Source: Flagellimonas oceani (GTDB taxonomy: Bacteria > Bacteroidota > Bacteroidia > Flavobacteriales > Flavobacteriaceae). Taken from it: 64,000 nt of DNA. Below the pieces are notes generated by a model. It saw only the letters and a list, made by a program, of their open reading frames with translations. It did no database searches and was not told the DNA's origin. The position numbers and the translations under genes are program-made. Positions 56,966 through 64,000 of the stretch are shown piece by piece. The DNA lies in assembly GCF_011068285.1 (NCBI RefSeq), contig NZ_CP049616.1, positions 2,336,501-2,400,500 on the forward strand, given 5' to 3'. Position 1 is the stretch's first letter. Every line of letters begins with the position of its first letter.

Positions 56966-58340
56966 TACCGGCCTATTTAAAGAGTTCCCAGAAGTATCCA
57001 CCAAACAATGGAAGCAAAAAATCCAAGTGGACCTTAAAGGTGCGGATTACAACGAAACTTTGGTATGGGAATCCTTGGAGGGCATCAATGTTAAGCCATT
57101 CTACAATCAAGACGATTTAAAAAATATCCCAACCTTTCAATTGCCCAAAAATCATGACTGGTCCGTAGCCCAGTCCATTTATGTTGGGGACGAAAAAAAA
57201 TCGAATGCAAAGGCCCTTGAAATCCTTGAAAAAGGTGTAGAAAGTTTGATTTTCAATATACCCAATGAAACTACAGATTTTGAAACCTTATTTGCAGGGA
57301 TCGACCTTCAAGAAGTGGAACTCTATTTCTATTTTGAGTTTTTGGCCATAGAACCCATCAAAAAATTGGTGTCCCTTCTCAAAGATAAAAAAGCAAAGGC
57401 CCATTTGAACATTGACATCATTGGGCATTTGGCCAAAGATGGCAATTGGTTCCACAATCTGGAAAAAGACCACGAACTATTTGGAGGATTGGTGTCGTTG
57501 GGCACTTCGGATGTTTCTATCATCGGAGTTGACCTGTCCCTTTATCAAAATTCAGGGGCTAACATGGTTCAGCAATTGGCCTATGGTTTGGCACACGCCA
57601 ATGAATATCTAAATCATATAACTTCAAAAGGTGACGAGAAATCGCTCCCGTTCACTTTTAAAGTGGCCGTGGGCAGCAATTATTTCTTTGAAATAGCCAA
57701 AATCAAAGCATTACGGTGGCTCTGGAACAGTCTGGCAGCCGAATACGGAATCAAAAGCGAGTGCAATATTCTGGCAATCCCATCAAAACGCAACAAAACG
57801 CTATATGATTACAATGTAAACATGCTGCGCACCACATCCGAGTGTATGTCAGCAGTTTTGGGAGGAGCGGACACTGTTTGTAATTTGGCCTACGACGCCA
57901 TCTACCATAAAGACAACGAGTTTGGGCAACGCATCGCCCGCAACCAGTTGTTAGTATTGAAGGAGGAAGGCTACTTTGCCGGGGCATCACAAATTTCGGA
58001 AGGTGCTTACTACATCGAATCGCTTACCAATCAATTGGCCGAAAAAGCCTTGGTTCTTTTTAAGCAGATTGAAAAAGCCGGTGGTTTTCTGGACAGTTTA
58101 AAAAAAGGAAGCATTCAACAAAAAGTAAAGGAAAGTGCCGAAAAAGAGCAGCAACTTTTTGATGAAGGCAAGATAGTATCACTGGGGACCAACAAATATC
58201 AGAATCCACAAGATAGGATGAAGGATGATTTGGAACTCTACCCCTTTGTGAAGCAAAAAGCGCGGAAAACCATCATTGAACCTATCATTGAAAAAAGATT
58301 GGCCGAAGCCTCTGAACAAAAAAGATTGAACGATGAGTAG
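56958..58340 (+). CDS. mutA: Methylmalonyl-CoA mutase small subunit
   Basis: This 460-aa protein has the mutase barrel: [52 protein letters not shown] and [20 protein letters not shown]. It has no cobalamin-binding DxHxxG motif, and its length is shorter than actinobacterial small subunits (about 620 aa) because the B12-like domain is absent. It pairs with MutB, whose gene overlaps by 8 bp. Confidence 0.93.
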   Translation: MSNTGLFKEFPEVSTKQWKQKIQVDLKGADYNETLVWESLEGINVKPFYNQDDLKNIPTFQLPKNHDWSVAQSIYVGDEKKSNAKALEILEKGVESLIFNIPNETTDFETLFAGIDLQEVELYFYFEFLAIEPIKKLVSLLKDKKAKAHLNIDIIGHLAKDGNWFHNLEKDHELFGGLVSLGTSDVSIIGVDLSLYQNSGANMVQQLAYGLAHANEYLNHITSKGDEKSLPFTFKVAVGSNYFFEIAKIKALRWLWNSLAAEYGIKSECNILAIPSKRNKTLYDYNVNMLRTTSECMSAVLGGADTVCNLAYDAIYHKDNEFGQRIARNQLLVLKEEGYFAGASQISEGAYYIESLTNQLAEKALVLFKQIEKAGGFLDSLKKGSIQQKVKESAEKEQQLFDEGKIVSLGTNKYQNPQDRMKDDLELYPFVKQKARKTIIEPIIEKRLAEASEQKRLNDE

Positions 58341-60405
58341 AAAGGACCTTCAACAAATGGAATTGGCTGTCAGGTCGAGCGCAGTCGAGACCCAAAATTA
58401 CGAGCACGAGAATTTTGCCGCAGGAATCTCTCCATTTTTACGTGGTCCCTACTCCACCATGTACGTGCGCAGACCTTGGACCATCCGTCAATATGCGGGC
58501 TTTTCCACGGCCGAGGAAAGCAATGCATTTTACCGAAGAAACTTGGAGGCGGGCCAAAAAGGGCTTTCCGTCGCCTTTGACCTCCCCACGCACAGAGGCT
58601 ATGACTCGGACAACGACCGCGTAGTCGGCGACGTGGGCAAAGCAGGTGTCGCCATAGATTCCATTGAGGACATGAAGATTTTGTTCAACGGCATTCCTTT
58701 GGACAAAATGTCGGTTTCCATGACCATGAACGGGGCTGTGATTCCCATAATGGCCTTTTACATCGTTGCAGGTCTGGAGCAAGGTGTTTCCATGGAGCAA
58801 CTTTCGGGAACCATCCAAAACGATATTTTGAAGGAATTTATGGTGCGGAACACCTATATCTACCCACCTACTCCGTCCATGCAACTCGTTGCGGATATTT
58901 TTGAATTTACCAGTAAACACATGCCCCGGTTCAATAGCATCAGTATTTCTGGCTACCACATGCACGAAGCGGGGGCACCCGCATCCATGGAACTGGCCTA
59001 TACGTTGGCCGATGGTGTTGAGTACATCCGAACCGGAATAAAAGCAGGTCTTAAAATTGATGAATTTGCTCCAAGACTTTCATTTTTCTGGGGTATTGGA
59101 ATGAATCATTTCGCAGAAATCGCGAAAATGCGCGCAGGAAGAATGCTCTGGGCAAAATTGGTGGATCAATTCAATCCCACAAATCCAAAATCATCGATGC
59201 TCCGCACCCACAGCCAAACCAGCGGATGGAGCTTAACGGAGCAGGATCCCTTCAACAATGTGGCCAGAACAACCATTGAGGCGATGGCAGCGGCGTTTGG
59301 AGGCACGCAAAGCCTTCACACCAACGCTTTGGACGAAGCCATTGCATTGCCCACCGATTTTTCAGCGAGAATAGCACGGAACACGCAAATCTATTTGCAA
59401 CAAGAAACCCATATCACCAAAACGGTAGACCCTTGGGCAGGGAGCCATAAAGTGGAGCAACTGACACAGGAGATTGCCGAAAATGCATGGGAACTGATCC
59501 AAGAAGTGGAAAAATTGGGCGGGATGACGAAAGCCATTGAAAAAGGCATCCCAAAAATGCGGATTGAAGAGGCCGCAGCAAAGAAACAGGCCCGTATCGA
59601 TAGCGGTCAGGACGTGATAGTCGGTGTCAACAAATACCGGTTGGAAAATGAGGACGACCTACAAATTTTGGAAGTGGACAATGCCAAGGTCCGCAAACAG
59701 CAAATGGCCCGTTTGGACCAAATCCGAAGCAGCAGGGATTCCAAAAAAGTGGAAAAAGCACTCGAAGCTATCCGCATGGCTGCCAAAAAAGCCAATGAAA
59801 ACAATTCCGACCGTGAAAATTTATTAGCTTTAGCAGTAGAAGCTGCCAAAGAGCGAGCTACCTTGGGAGAGATCAGTGATGCCATGGAAAGCGCGTTCGG
59901 ACGCTACAGAGCAAAAATCCAATCGTTTACCGGCGTGTACTCCAAAGAAATCAAAAACGACGAAAGTTTTGAAAAAGCCCGAAAGCTTGCCGACTCCTTT
60001 GCAGAGCAAGAAGGCCGTCGACCTCGTATCATGGTGGCCAAAATGGGTCAAGATGGACACGACCGTGGTGCCAAAGTAGTGGCCACAGGGTATGCGGACC
60101 TCGGTTTTGATGTGGATATTGGGCCGTTGTTCCAAACCCCGGCCGAAGTTGCCAAACAAGCGGTTGAAAACGATGTGCATGTGTTGGGGATTTCCTCGCT
60201 TGCAGGGGGCCACAAAACATTGGTGCCCGAGGTGGTCCAAGAACTCAAAAAATACGGACGAGAGGACATTATGGTCATCGTTGGCGGTGTGATTCCAAAG
60301 CAGGATTACAAACATTTATTGGACAATGGAGCCGTTGCCGTTTTTGGACCCGGCACCAAAATTGCCGATGCGGCAACTCAAATCCTTAATATACTTTTAG
60401 ATTGA
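58333..60405 (+). CDS. mutB: Methylmalonyl-CoA mutase large (catalytic) subunit
   Basis: This 690-aa enzyme has the substrate barrel ([59 protein letters not shown]) and a C-terminal B12 domain with [20 protein letters not shown], where DxHxxG carries the cobalt-ligand His. It interconverts methylmalonyl-CoA and succinyl-CoA. With the nearby propionyl-CoA carboxylase it completes propionate assimilation; the epimerase gene is not in the window. Confidence 0.97.
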   Translation: MSRKDLQQMELAVRSSAVETQNYEHENFAAGISPFLRGPYSTMYVRRPWTIRQYAGFSTAEESNAFYRRNLEAGQKGLSVAFDLPTHRGYDSDNDRVVGDVGKAGVAIDSIEDMKILFNGIPLDKMSVSMTMNGAVIPIMAFYIVAGLEQGVSMEQLSGTIQNDILKEFMVRNTYIYPPTPSMQLVADIFEFTSKHMPRFNSISISGYHMHEAGAPASMELAYTLADGVEYIRTGIKAGLKIDEFAPRLSFFWGIGMNHFAEIAKMRAGRMLWAKLVDQFNPTNPKSSMLRTHSQTSGWSLTEQDPFNNVARTTIEAMAAAFGGTQSLHTNALDEAIALPTDFSARIARNTQIYLQQETHITKTVDPWAGSHKVEQLTQEIAENAWELIQEVEKLGGMTKAIEKGIPKMRIEEAAAKKQARIDSGQDVIVGVNKYRLENEDDLQILEVDNAKVRKQQMARLDQIRSSRDSKKVEKALEAIRMAAKKANENNSDRENLLALAVEAAKERATLGEISDAMESAFGRYRAKIQSFTGVYSKEIKNDESFEKARKLADSFAEQEGRRPRIMVAKMGQDGHDRGAKVVATGYADLGFDVDIGPLFQTPAEVAKQAVENDVHVLGISSLAGGHKTLVPEVVQELKKYGREDIMVIVGGVIPKQDYKHLLDNGAVAVFGPGTKIADAATQILNILLD

Positions 60406-60539
60406 TCACTATAACGGTCTAATAAATATAAGTTTAACTTTATTTAACGCTGAATAGCAGGTTTATTCACCCCCTGTTAACAAATTACATTTTATCGCAT
60501 CCTAAATAATCGTATTTTTAGCACCTAACTTACTATGAA

Positions 60540-61313
60540 ATGGGCAAGATTATTGCTATAGCAAACCAAAAGGGCGGTGTAGGAAAAACCACTACTACGG
60601 TAAACCTTGCAGCCTCCTTAGGTGTATTGGAAAAAAAGGTGTTATTAATTGATGCCGACCCCCAGGCCAATGCAACATCCGGTTTGGGAATTGATGTTGA
60701 TTCTGTGGAAAACGGAACCTATCAGCTTTTGGAACACACCATGAGCGTTGAGGAAGTGACCATCGCTACCGATTCCCCGAACGTAGATTTGGTACCGGCC
60801 CATATTGACCTGGTCGCCATTGAGATTGAATTGGTGGACAAGGACAATAGGGAGTACATGCTCAAAGAAGCTTTAAAAAATCTTGGGGACAAATACGATT
60901 TTGTACTGATAGATTGCGCTCCATCATTGGGATTACTGACATTGAACGCCCTAACCGCGGCAGACTCCGTTATGATCCCGATACAATGTGAATATTTTGC
61001 TTTGGAAGGCCTTGGCAAATTATTGAACACCGTAAAAAGCGTACAAAAAATACATAATAACGATTTGGACATCGAAGGAATGTTGTTGACCATGTACGAT
61101 TCCAGGTTACGACTTTCCAACCAAGTTGTTGAGGAAGTGAAGAAGCACTTCGCGGATATGGTCTTCGACACCATTATCCAGAGAAACGTTAGGCTGAGCG
61201 AAGCACCAAGTTATGGCGAGAGCATTATAAAATATGATGCAAGCAGCAAAGGTGCCTCCAATTATCTTAACTTAGCCAACGAAATTTTGAAGAAAAACAA
61301 GGAGAAAGTTTAG
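60540..61313 (+). CDS. parA: Chromosome partitioning ATPase ParA
   Basis: This 257-aa protein has the deviant Walker A IANQKGGVGKTTTTVNLAAS, Walker B DFVLIDCAPSLGLLTLNA and QCEYFALEGLGKLL. It drives origin segregation with ParB, encoded immediately after it (the stop codon abuts the next ATG). ATG 60540 follows a 134-bp gap that contains no other gene. Confidence 0.96.
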   Translation: MGKIIAIANQKGGVGKTTTTVNLAASLGVLEKKVLLIDADPQANATSGLGIDVDSVENGTYQLLEHTMSVEEVTIATDSPNVDLVPAHIDLVAIEIELVDKDNREYMLKEALKNLGDKYDFVLIDCAPSLGLLTLNALTAADSVMIPIQCEYFALEGLGKLLNTVKSVQKIHNNDLDIEGMLLTMYDSRLRLSNQVVEEVKKHFADMVFDTIIQRNVRLSEAPSYGESIIKYDASSKGASNYLNLANEILKKNKEKV

Positions 61314-62219
61314 ATGGCGAAAGCAACAAAAAAACAGGCGTTGGGAAGAGGCCTGTCCGCTCTATTAAATGATCCGGAGAACGATATCAAGTCAGTTTCG
61401 GACAAAAATGCGGACAAGGTCATAGGGAATGTTGTAGAACTGGATATCAATTCCATTGAAGTAAACCCATTTCAGCCACGTTCCAATTTTAACGACGAAA
61501 CCCTTGAAGAACTGGCCAGTTCCATCCGCGAACTGGGCATCATACAACCGATAACGGTCAGGAAACTGGACTTTAACAAATTCCAGTTGGTTTCAGGTGA
61601 GCGTAGGTTCCGTGCCTCCAAATTGGTGGGATTGGAAACCATTCCGGCCTATATCCGCATCGCCAACGACCAAGAATCCTTGGAAATGGCCTTGGTGGAG
61701 AACATCCAAAGGCAAGACCTTGACCCGATCGAAATTGCGCTTTCCTATCAACGACTGATCGATGAGATAGAGATCACACAAGAAAAATTGAGTGACCGTG
61801 TGGGCAAAAAACGTTCCACCATCACCAATTATTTACGCTTGCTAAAACTGGATCCCATTATCCAAACGGGTATGCGGGACGGTTTCATCAGTATGGGACA
61901 CGGCAGGGCACTTATCAACATCGATAAGAAAAAAGACCAAATAGCCATTTACGAAAAGGTGGTTTCCGATGGACTCTCCGTTAGAGCTACCGAACAATTG
62001 GTAAAAGACCATAAGGAACCTAAAAGCTCAGGTCCGGAGAAGAAAAAAAATACACCTGACGTTCCTGAATTTGTTTCCAACAGTTTGGACTCCATCAAAG
62101 AGCGACTAGCAACCAAGGTGGACATTACCACATCCAAAAACGGAAAAGGAAAAATTGTGATACCCTTCCATTCGGAAGAAGACTTTAAGCGTATCAAAAA
62201 ATTGTTGACAGGTGAATAA
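61314..62219 (+). CDS. parB: Chromosome partitioning protein ParB
   Basis: This 301-aa protein has the ParB/Srx CTP-binding domain (IEVNPFQPRSNFNDETLEEL, QLVSGERRFRASKLVGL, NIQRQDLDPIEIALSYQRLI) and a HTH (EKLSDRVGKKRSTITNYLRL). A C-terminal dimer domain follows. It binds parS near the origin; I saw no clear parS palindrome in this window. The gene overlaps the next one by 8 bp. Confidence 0.95.
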   Translation: MAKATKKQALGRGLSALLNDPENDIKSVSDKNADKVIGNVVELDINSIEVNPFQPRSNFNDETLEELASSIRELGIIQPITVRKLDFNKFQLVSGERRFRASKLVGLETIPAYIRIANDQESLEMALVENIQRQDLDPIEIALSYQRLIDEIEITQEKLSDRVGKKRSTITNYLRLLKLDPIIQTGMRDGFISMGHGRALINIDKKKDQIAIYEKVVSDGLSVRATEQLVKDHKEPKSSGPEKKKNTPDVPEFVSNSLDSIKERLATKVDITTSKNGKGKIVIPFHSEEDFKRIKKLLTGE

Positions 62220-62868
62220 AAACCTCCTTTTATTGCTCTTTGCTTTTTTGTTGTTTCATTCAGGTTTTTCTCAAGAAGAAGAGGAGAGCACGGAAAAGGA
62301 ACAGCCCCAACAAAGCAAAGAAGTGGATTCCATTGCCCAAACCGTGGAAGGGGAAGGTGTTACTTTTGAAGAAGTGACCAAGCAAAGAAACATCAACCCC
62401 CTTGCACCCAGTAAAGCTGCATTTTATTCGGCCGTTCTTCCGGGCCTTGGGCAAATCTATAACAAACGCTACTGGAAAGCACCCATAGTTTGGGGTGCCA
62501 TCGGAACGGGAATTTATGTCTATTCATATAATAACACCCAATATCGAAGTGCAAGGAGCGCATTTAAAAGACGACTCGCCGGCTTTGAGGATGATGAGTT
62601 TTGGGATTTGAACGGGGATGGAAGCGGTCCGGATGTATCTACCGAAGCATTGCAGGAAGCACAGGAAAACACACAACGGGATAGGGATTTGGCCTTGGTG
62701 ATCACTATTGCCCTTTATGCCCTGAACATTATTGACGCCAACGTGGACTCACACTTAAAACAGTATAATGTGAGTGACGACCTAGCCGTTGACTTTAACC
62801 CTTATTTAGATATAAATCCGTTTACCAACAAGCCAAACTATGGTATGGCTATGGTCATAAAATTTTAA
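62212..62868 (+). CDS. DUF5683-family membrane protein
   Basis: This 218-aa protein has a signal-like N-terminus (LLLLLFAFLLFHSGFSQEEE), an acidic low-complexity stretch, then SKAAFYSAVLPGLGQIYNKR, a short helix (WGAIGTGIYVYSYNN) and ALVITIALYALNIIDANVDS. These are the marks of DUF5683, found next to parAB in many Bacteroidetes. Function is unknown. It follows parB with an 8-bp overlap and precedes dapB by 3 bp. Confidence 0.9.
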   Translation: MNKNLLLLLFAFLLFHSGFSQEEEESTEKEQPQQSKEVDSIAQTVEGEGVTFEEVTKQRNINPLAPSKAAFYSAVLPGLGQIYNKRYWKAPIVWGAIGTGIYVYSYNNTQYRSARSAFKRRLAGFEDDEFWDLNGDGSGPDVSTEALQEAQENTQRDRDLALVITIALYALNIIDANVDSHLKQYNVSDDLAVDFNPYLDINPFTNKPNYGMAMVIKF

Positions 62869-62871
62869 TAT

Positions 62872-63573
62872 ATGAAGATTGGTCTGTTTGGATATGGCAA
62901 AATGGGAAAGATGATAGAGCAGATCGCTCAAGGCAGAGGCCATTCCATCGTAGCAAAGATTGATGACCCTTCGCAAGATGTGGATTACGCCTCAATGGAT
63001 GTTGCCATTGACTTTAGTACTCCAGAAGCCGCTTTTGACAATATCACCAATTGTTTTAAGAACAAGGTTCCCGTAATCAGTGGCACTACGGGATGGTTGG
63101 ATAAGTATTCCCAAGCCATCAAAATTTGTGAGGACAACAAAAGTGCGTTCATCTATGCTTCCAACTTTAGTTTGGGCGTAAATATCTTTTTTGAACTCAA
63201 TAAACATCTGGCCAAAATGATGGGCGGATTGAACCAGTACAAAGTTGCCATGGAAGAAATCCATCATACCCAAAAATTGGATGCTCCAAGCGGCACTGCC
63301 ATTACCCTTGCCGAAGGAATCATTGAAAACACCAAGTATAAAAACTGGGAATTGGAGAAATCCAATGATTCGACCATTTCCATTACATCCTTAAGGGAAG
63401 GCATGGTACCGGGAACACACAGCATTGCCTATACAAGTTCCGTGGACACCATCGAGATCAAGCACGAAGCACATAATAGGGAAGGATTTGCGCTCGGAGC
63501 GGTTATCGCATCAGAGTGGATACAAGGAAAAACAGGGGTTTTCTCCATGAAAGACGTGTTAAACCTAAGCTAA
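62872..63573 (+). CDS. dapB: 4-hydroxy-tetrahydrodipicolinate reductase
   Basis: This 233-aa enzyme has the Rossmann start IGLFGYGKMGKMIEQIA, VISGTTGWLDKY and the DapB signature EEIHHTQKLDAPSGTAITLA with catalytic His and Lys. It reduces HTPA with NAD(P)H in lysine and diaminopimelate synthesis for the cell wall. It lies in the parAB-DUF5683-dapB-lepB series. Confidence 0.96.
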   Translation: MKIGLFGYGKMGKMIEQIAQGRGHSIVAKIDDPSQDVDYASMDVAIDFSTPEAAFDNITNCFKNKVPVISGTTGWLDKYSQAIKICEDNKSAFIYASNFSLGVNIFFELNKHLAKMMGGLNQYKVAMEEIHHTQKLDAPSGTAITLAEGIIENTKYKNWELEKSNDSTISITSLREGMVPGTHSIAYTSSVDTIEIKHEAHNREGFALGAVIASEWIQGKTGVFSMKDVLNLS

Positions 63574-63623
63574 AAAACGTAACAGGAACATAGACCCAGG
63601 GTCTAACAAAGAAACTTATTACT

Positions 63624-64000
63624 ATGGACGGTATACAATGGATCATTTTTATCCTGATCATTCAGGTCATCCATTTTTTGGGAACTTGGAAACTCTACGT
63701 TAAGGCCGGCAGAAAAGCATGGGAAGCTGCCATCCCTGTCTATAACGGGATTGTTTTGATGAAAATCATAAATAGACCTTGGTGGTGGGTACTTTTATTG
63801 TTTATTCCCATCATCAATTTATTGATGTTCCCCGTGGTTTGGGTGGAAACCATCCGAAGTTTTGGAAAAAATTCCCTTGTGGACACTTGGTTGGTCATCC
63901 TTACCCTTGGTTTTTACATCTACTACATCAACTACGCTGAAGATGTGAAATATATCGAGGACCGTAGCCTAAAACCAACAACAGGTCTGGGCGAATGGGT
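63624..64000 (+). CDS. lepB: Signal peptidase I, N-terminal part (runs off the window)
   Basis: The frame is open from ATG 63624 to the right edge, about 125 codons. Hydrophobic helices (WIIFILIIQVIHFLGTWKLY, WWWVLLLFIPIINLLMFPVV) are separated by GRKAWEAAIPVYNGIVLMKI, the DUF5684-like N-terminal extension typical of Bacteroidetes LepB. The catalytic Ser/Lys domain would lie beyond the edge. The assignment also rests on the conserved dapB-lepB neighbourhood. Confidence 0.8.
   Translation, partial: MDGIQWIIFILIIQVIHFLGTWKLYVKAGRKAWEAAIPVYNGIVLMKIINRPWWWVLLLFIPIINLLMFPVVWVETIRSFGKNSLVDTWLVILTLGFYIYYINYAEDVKYIEDRSLKPTTGLGEW

Overview
The window looks like a chromosomal piece of a marine-type flavobacterium (Flavobacteriaceae, Muricauda/Flagellimonas-like). 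The evidence is two SusC-type receptors with a SusD partner, a giant SprB-like protein with a type-B T9SS sorting tail, Bacteroidetes -7 boxes (TAnnTTTG) and BfmA/MobB mobilization genes. Genus is inferred from gene content only.

Region 1 (1-25 kb) is accessory DNA. It starts with a minus-strand SusC/RagA receptor cut by the window edge, then a 750-bp leader, a small XRE regulator, an IS21 element (istA/istB), remnants of surface-protein genes, an IS3 element and a truncated sigma4/HARE-HTH-like gene. At 12.7-14.7 kb is a compact operon: an ECF-type sigma factor, a Cas12f-like protein lacking all recognisable RuvC catalytic residues (dCas12f), and a guide-RNA-like region directly after it. 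I read a 16-nt guide start (12763 to 12748, minus strand) that matches 15/16 bases at 3058-3043, upstream of and on the same strand as the susC gene. A G lies immediately 5' of the match. This is the layout expected of an RNA-guided transcription system in which dCas12f-gRNA places a sigma factor upstream of a SusC operon. It is the most important content of the window. Here regulator and target are about 10 kb apart, and IS21 and IS3 lie between them. Next comes a candidate defence cluster (HsdS fragment, DUF6615-like protein, predicted endonuclease, 1483-aa GHKL ATPase/DUF3883). It is followed by mobilization genes (MobB relaxase, BfmA), an oriT-like set of inverted repeats and a tyrosine integrase facing the 3' end of tRNA-Pro(GGG). 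This suggests an integrative mobilizable element at that tRNA.

Region 2 (25-34 kb) is one 2775-aa SprB-like secreted or surface protein.

Region 3 (34-50 kb) is a peptidoglycan/amino-sugar salvage locus: sugar dehydrogenase, MurQ, DeoR regulator, NagB-LmbE fusion, SusC, SusD, a DigH-like GHL10 hydrolase, GNAT, AmpG-like permease, GH3 NagZ-like hexosaminidase, methyltransferase and AnmK. Together they could import muropeptide or aminosugar fragments, split them, phosphorylate anhydro-MurNAc (AnmK), remove lactate (MurQ) and feed GlcN-6-P to glycolysis (NagB).

Region 4 (50-64 kb) is conserved chromosome: a Bcr/CflA efflux pump, a Gfo/Idh oxidoreductase, a three-gene acyl-CoA (propionyl-CoA) carboxylase, uridine kinase, a FtsB-like protein, both methylmalonyl-CoA mutase subunits, ParA-ParB, a DUF5683 protein, DapB and the start of signal peptidase I. 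The carboxylase and mutase together form the propionyl-CoA to succinyl-CoA route.
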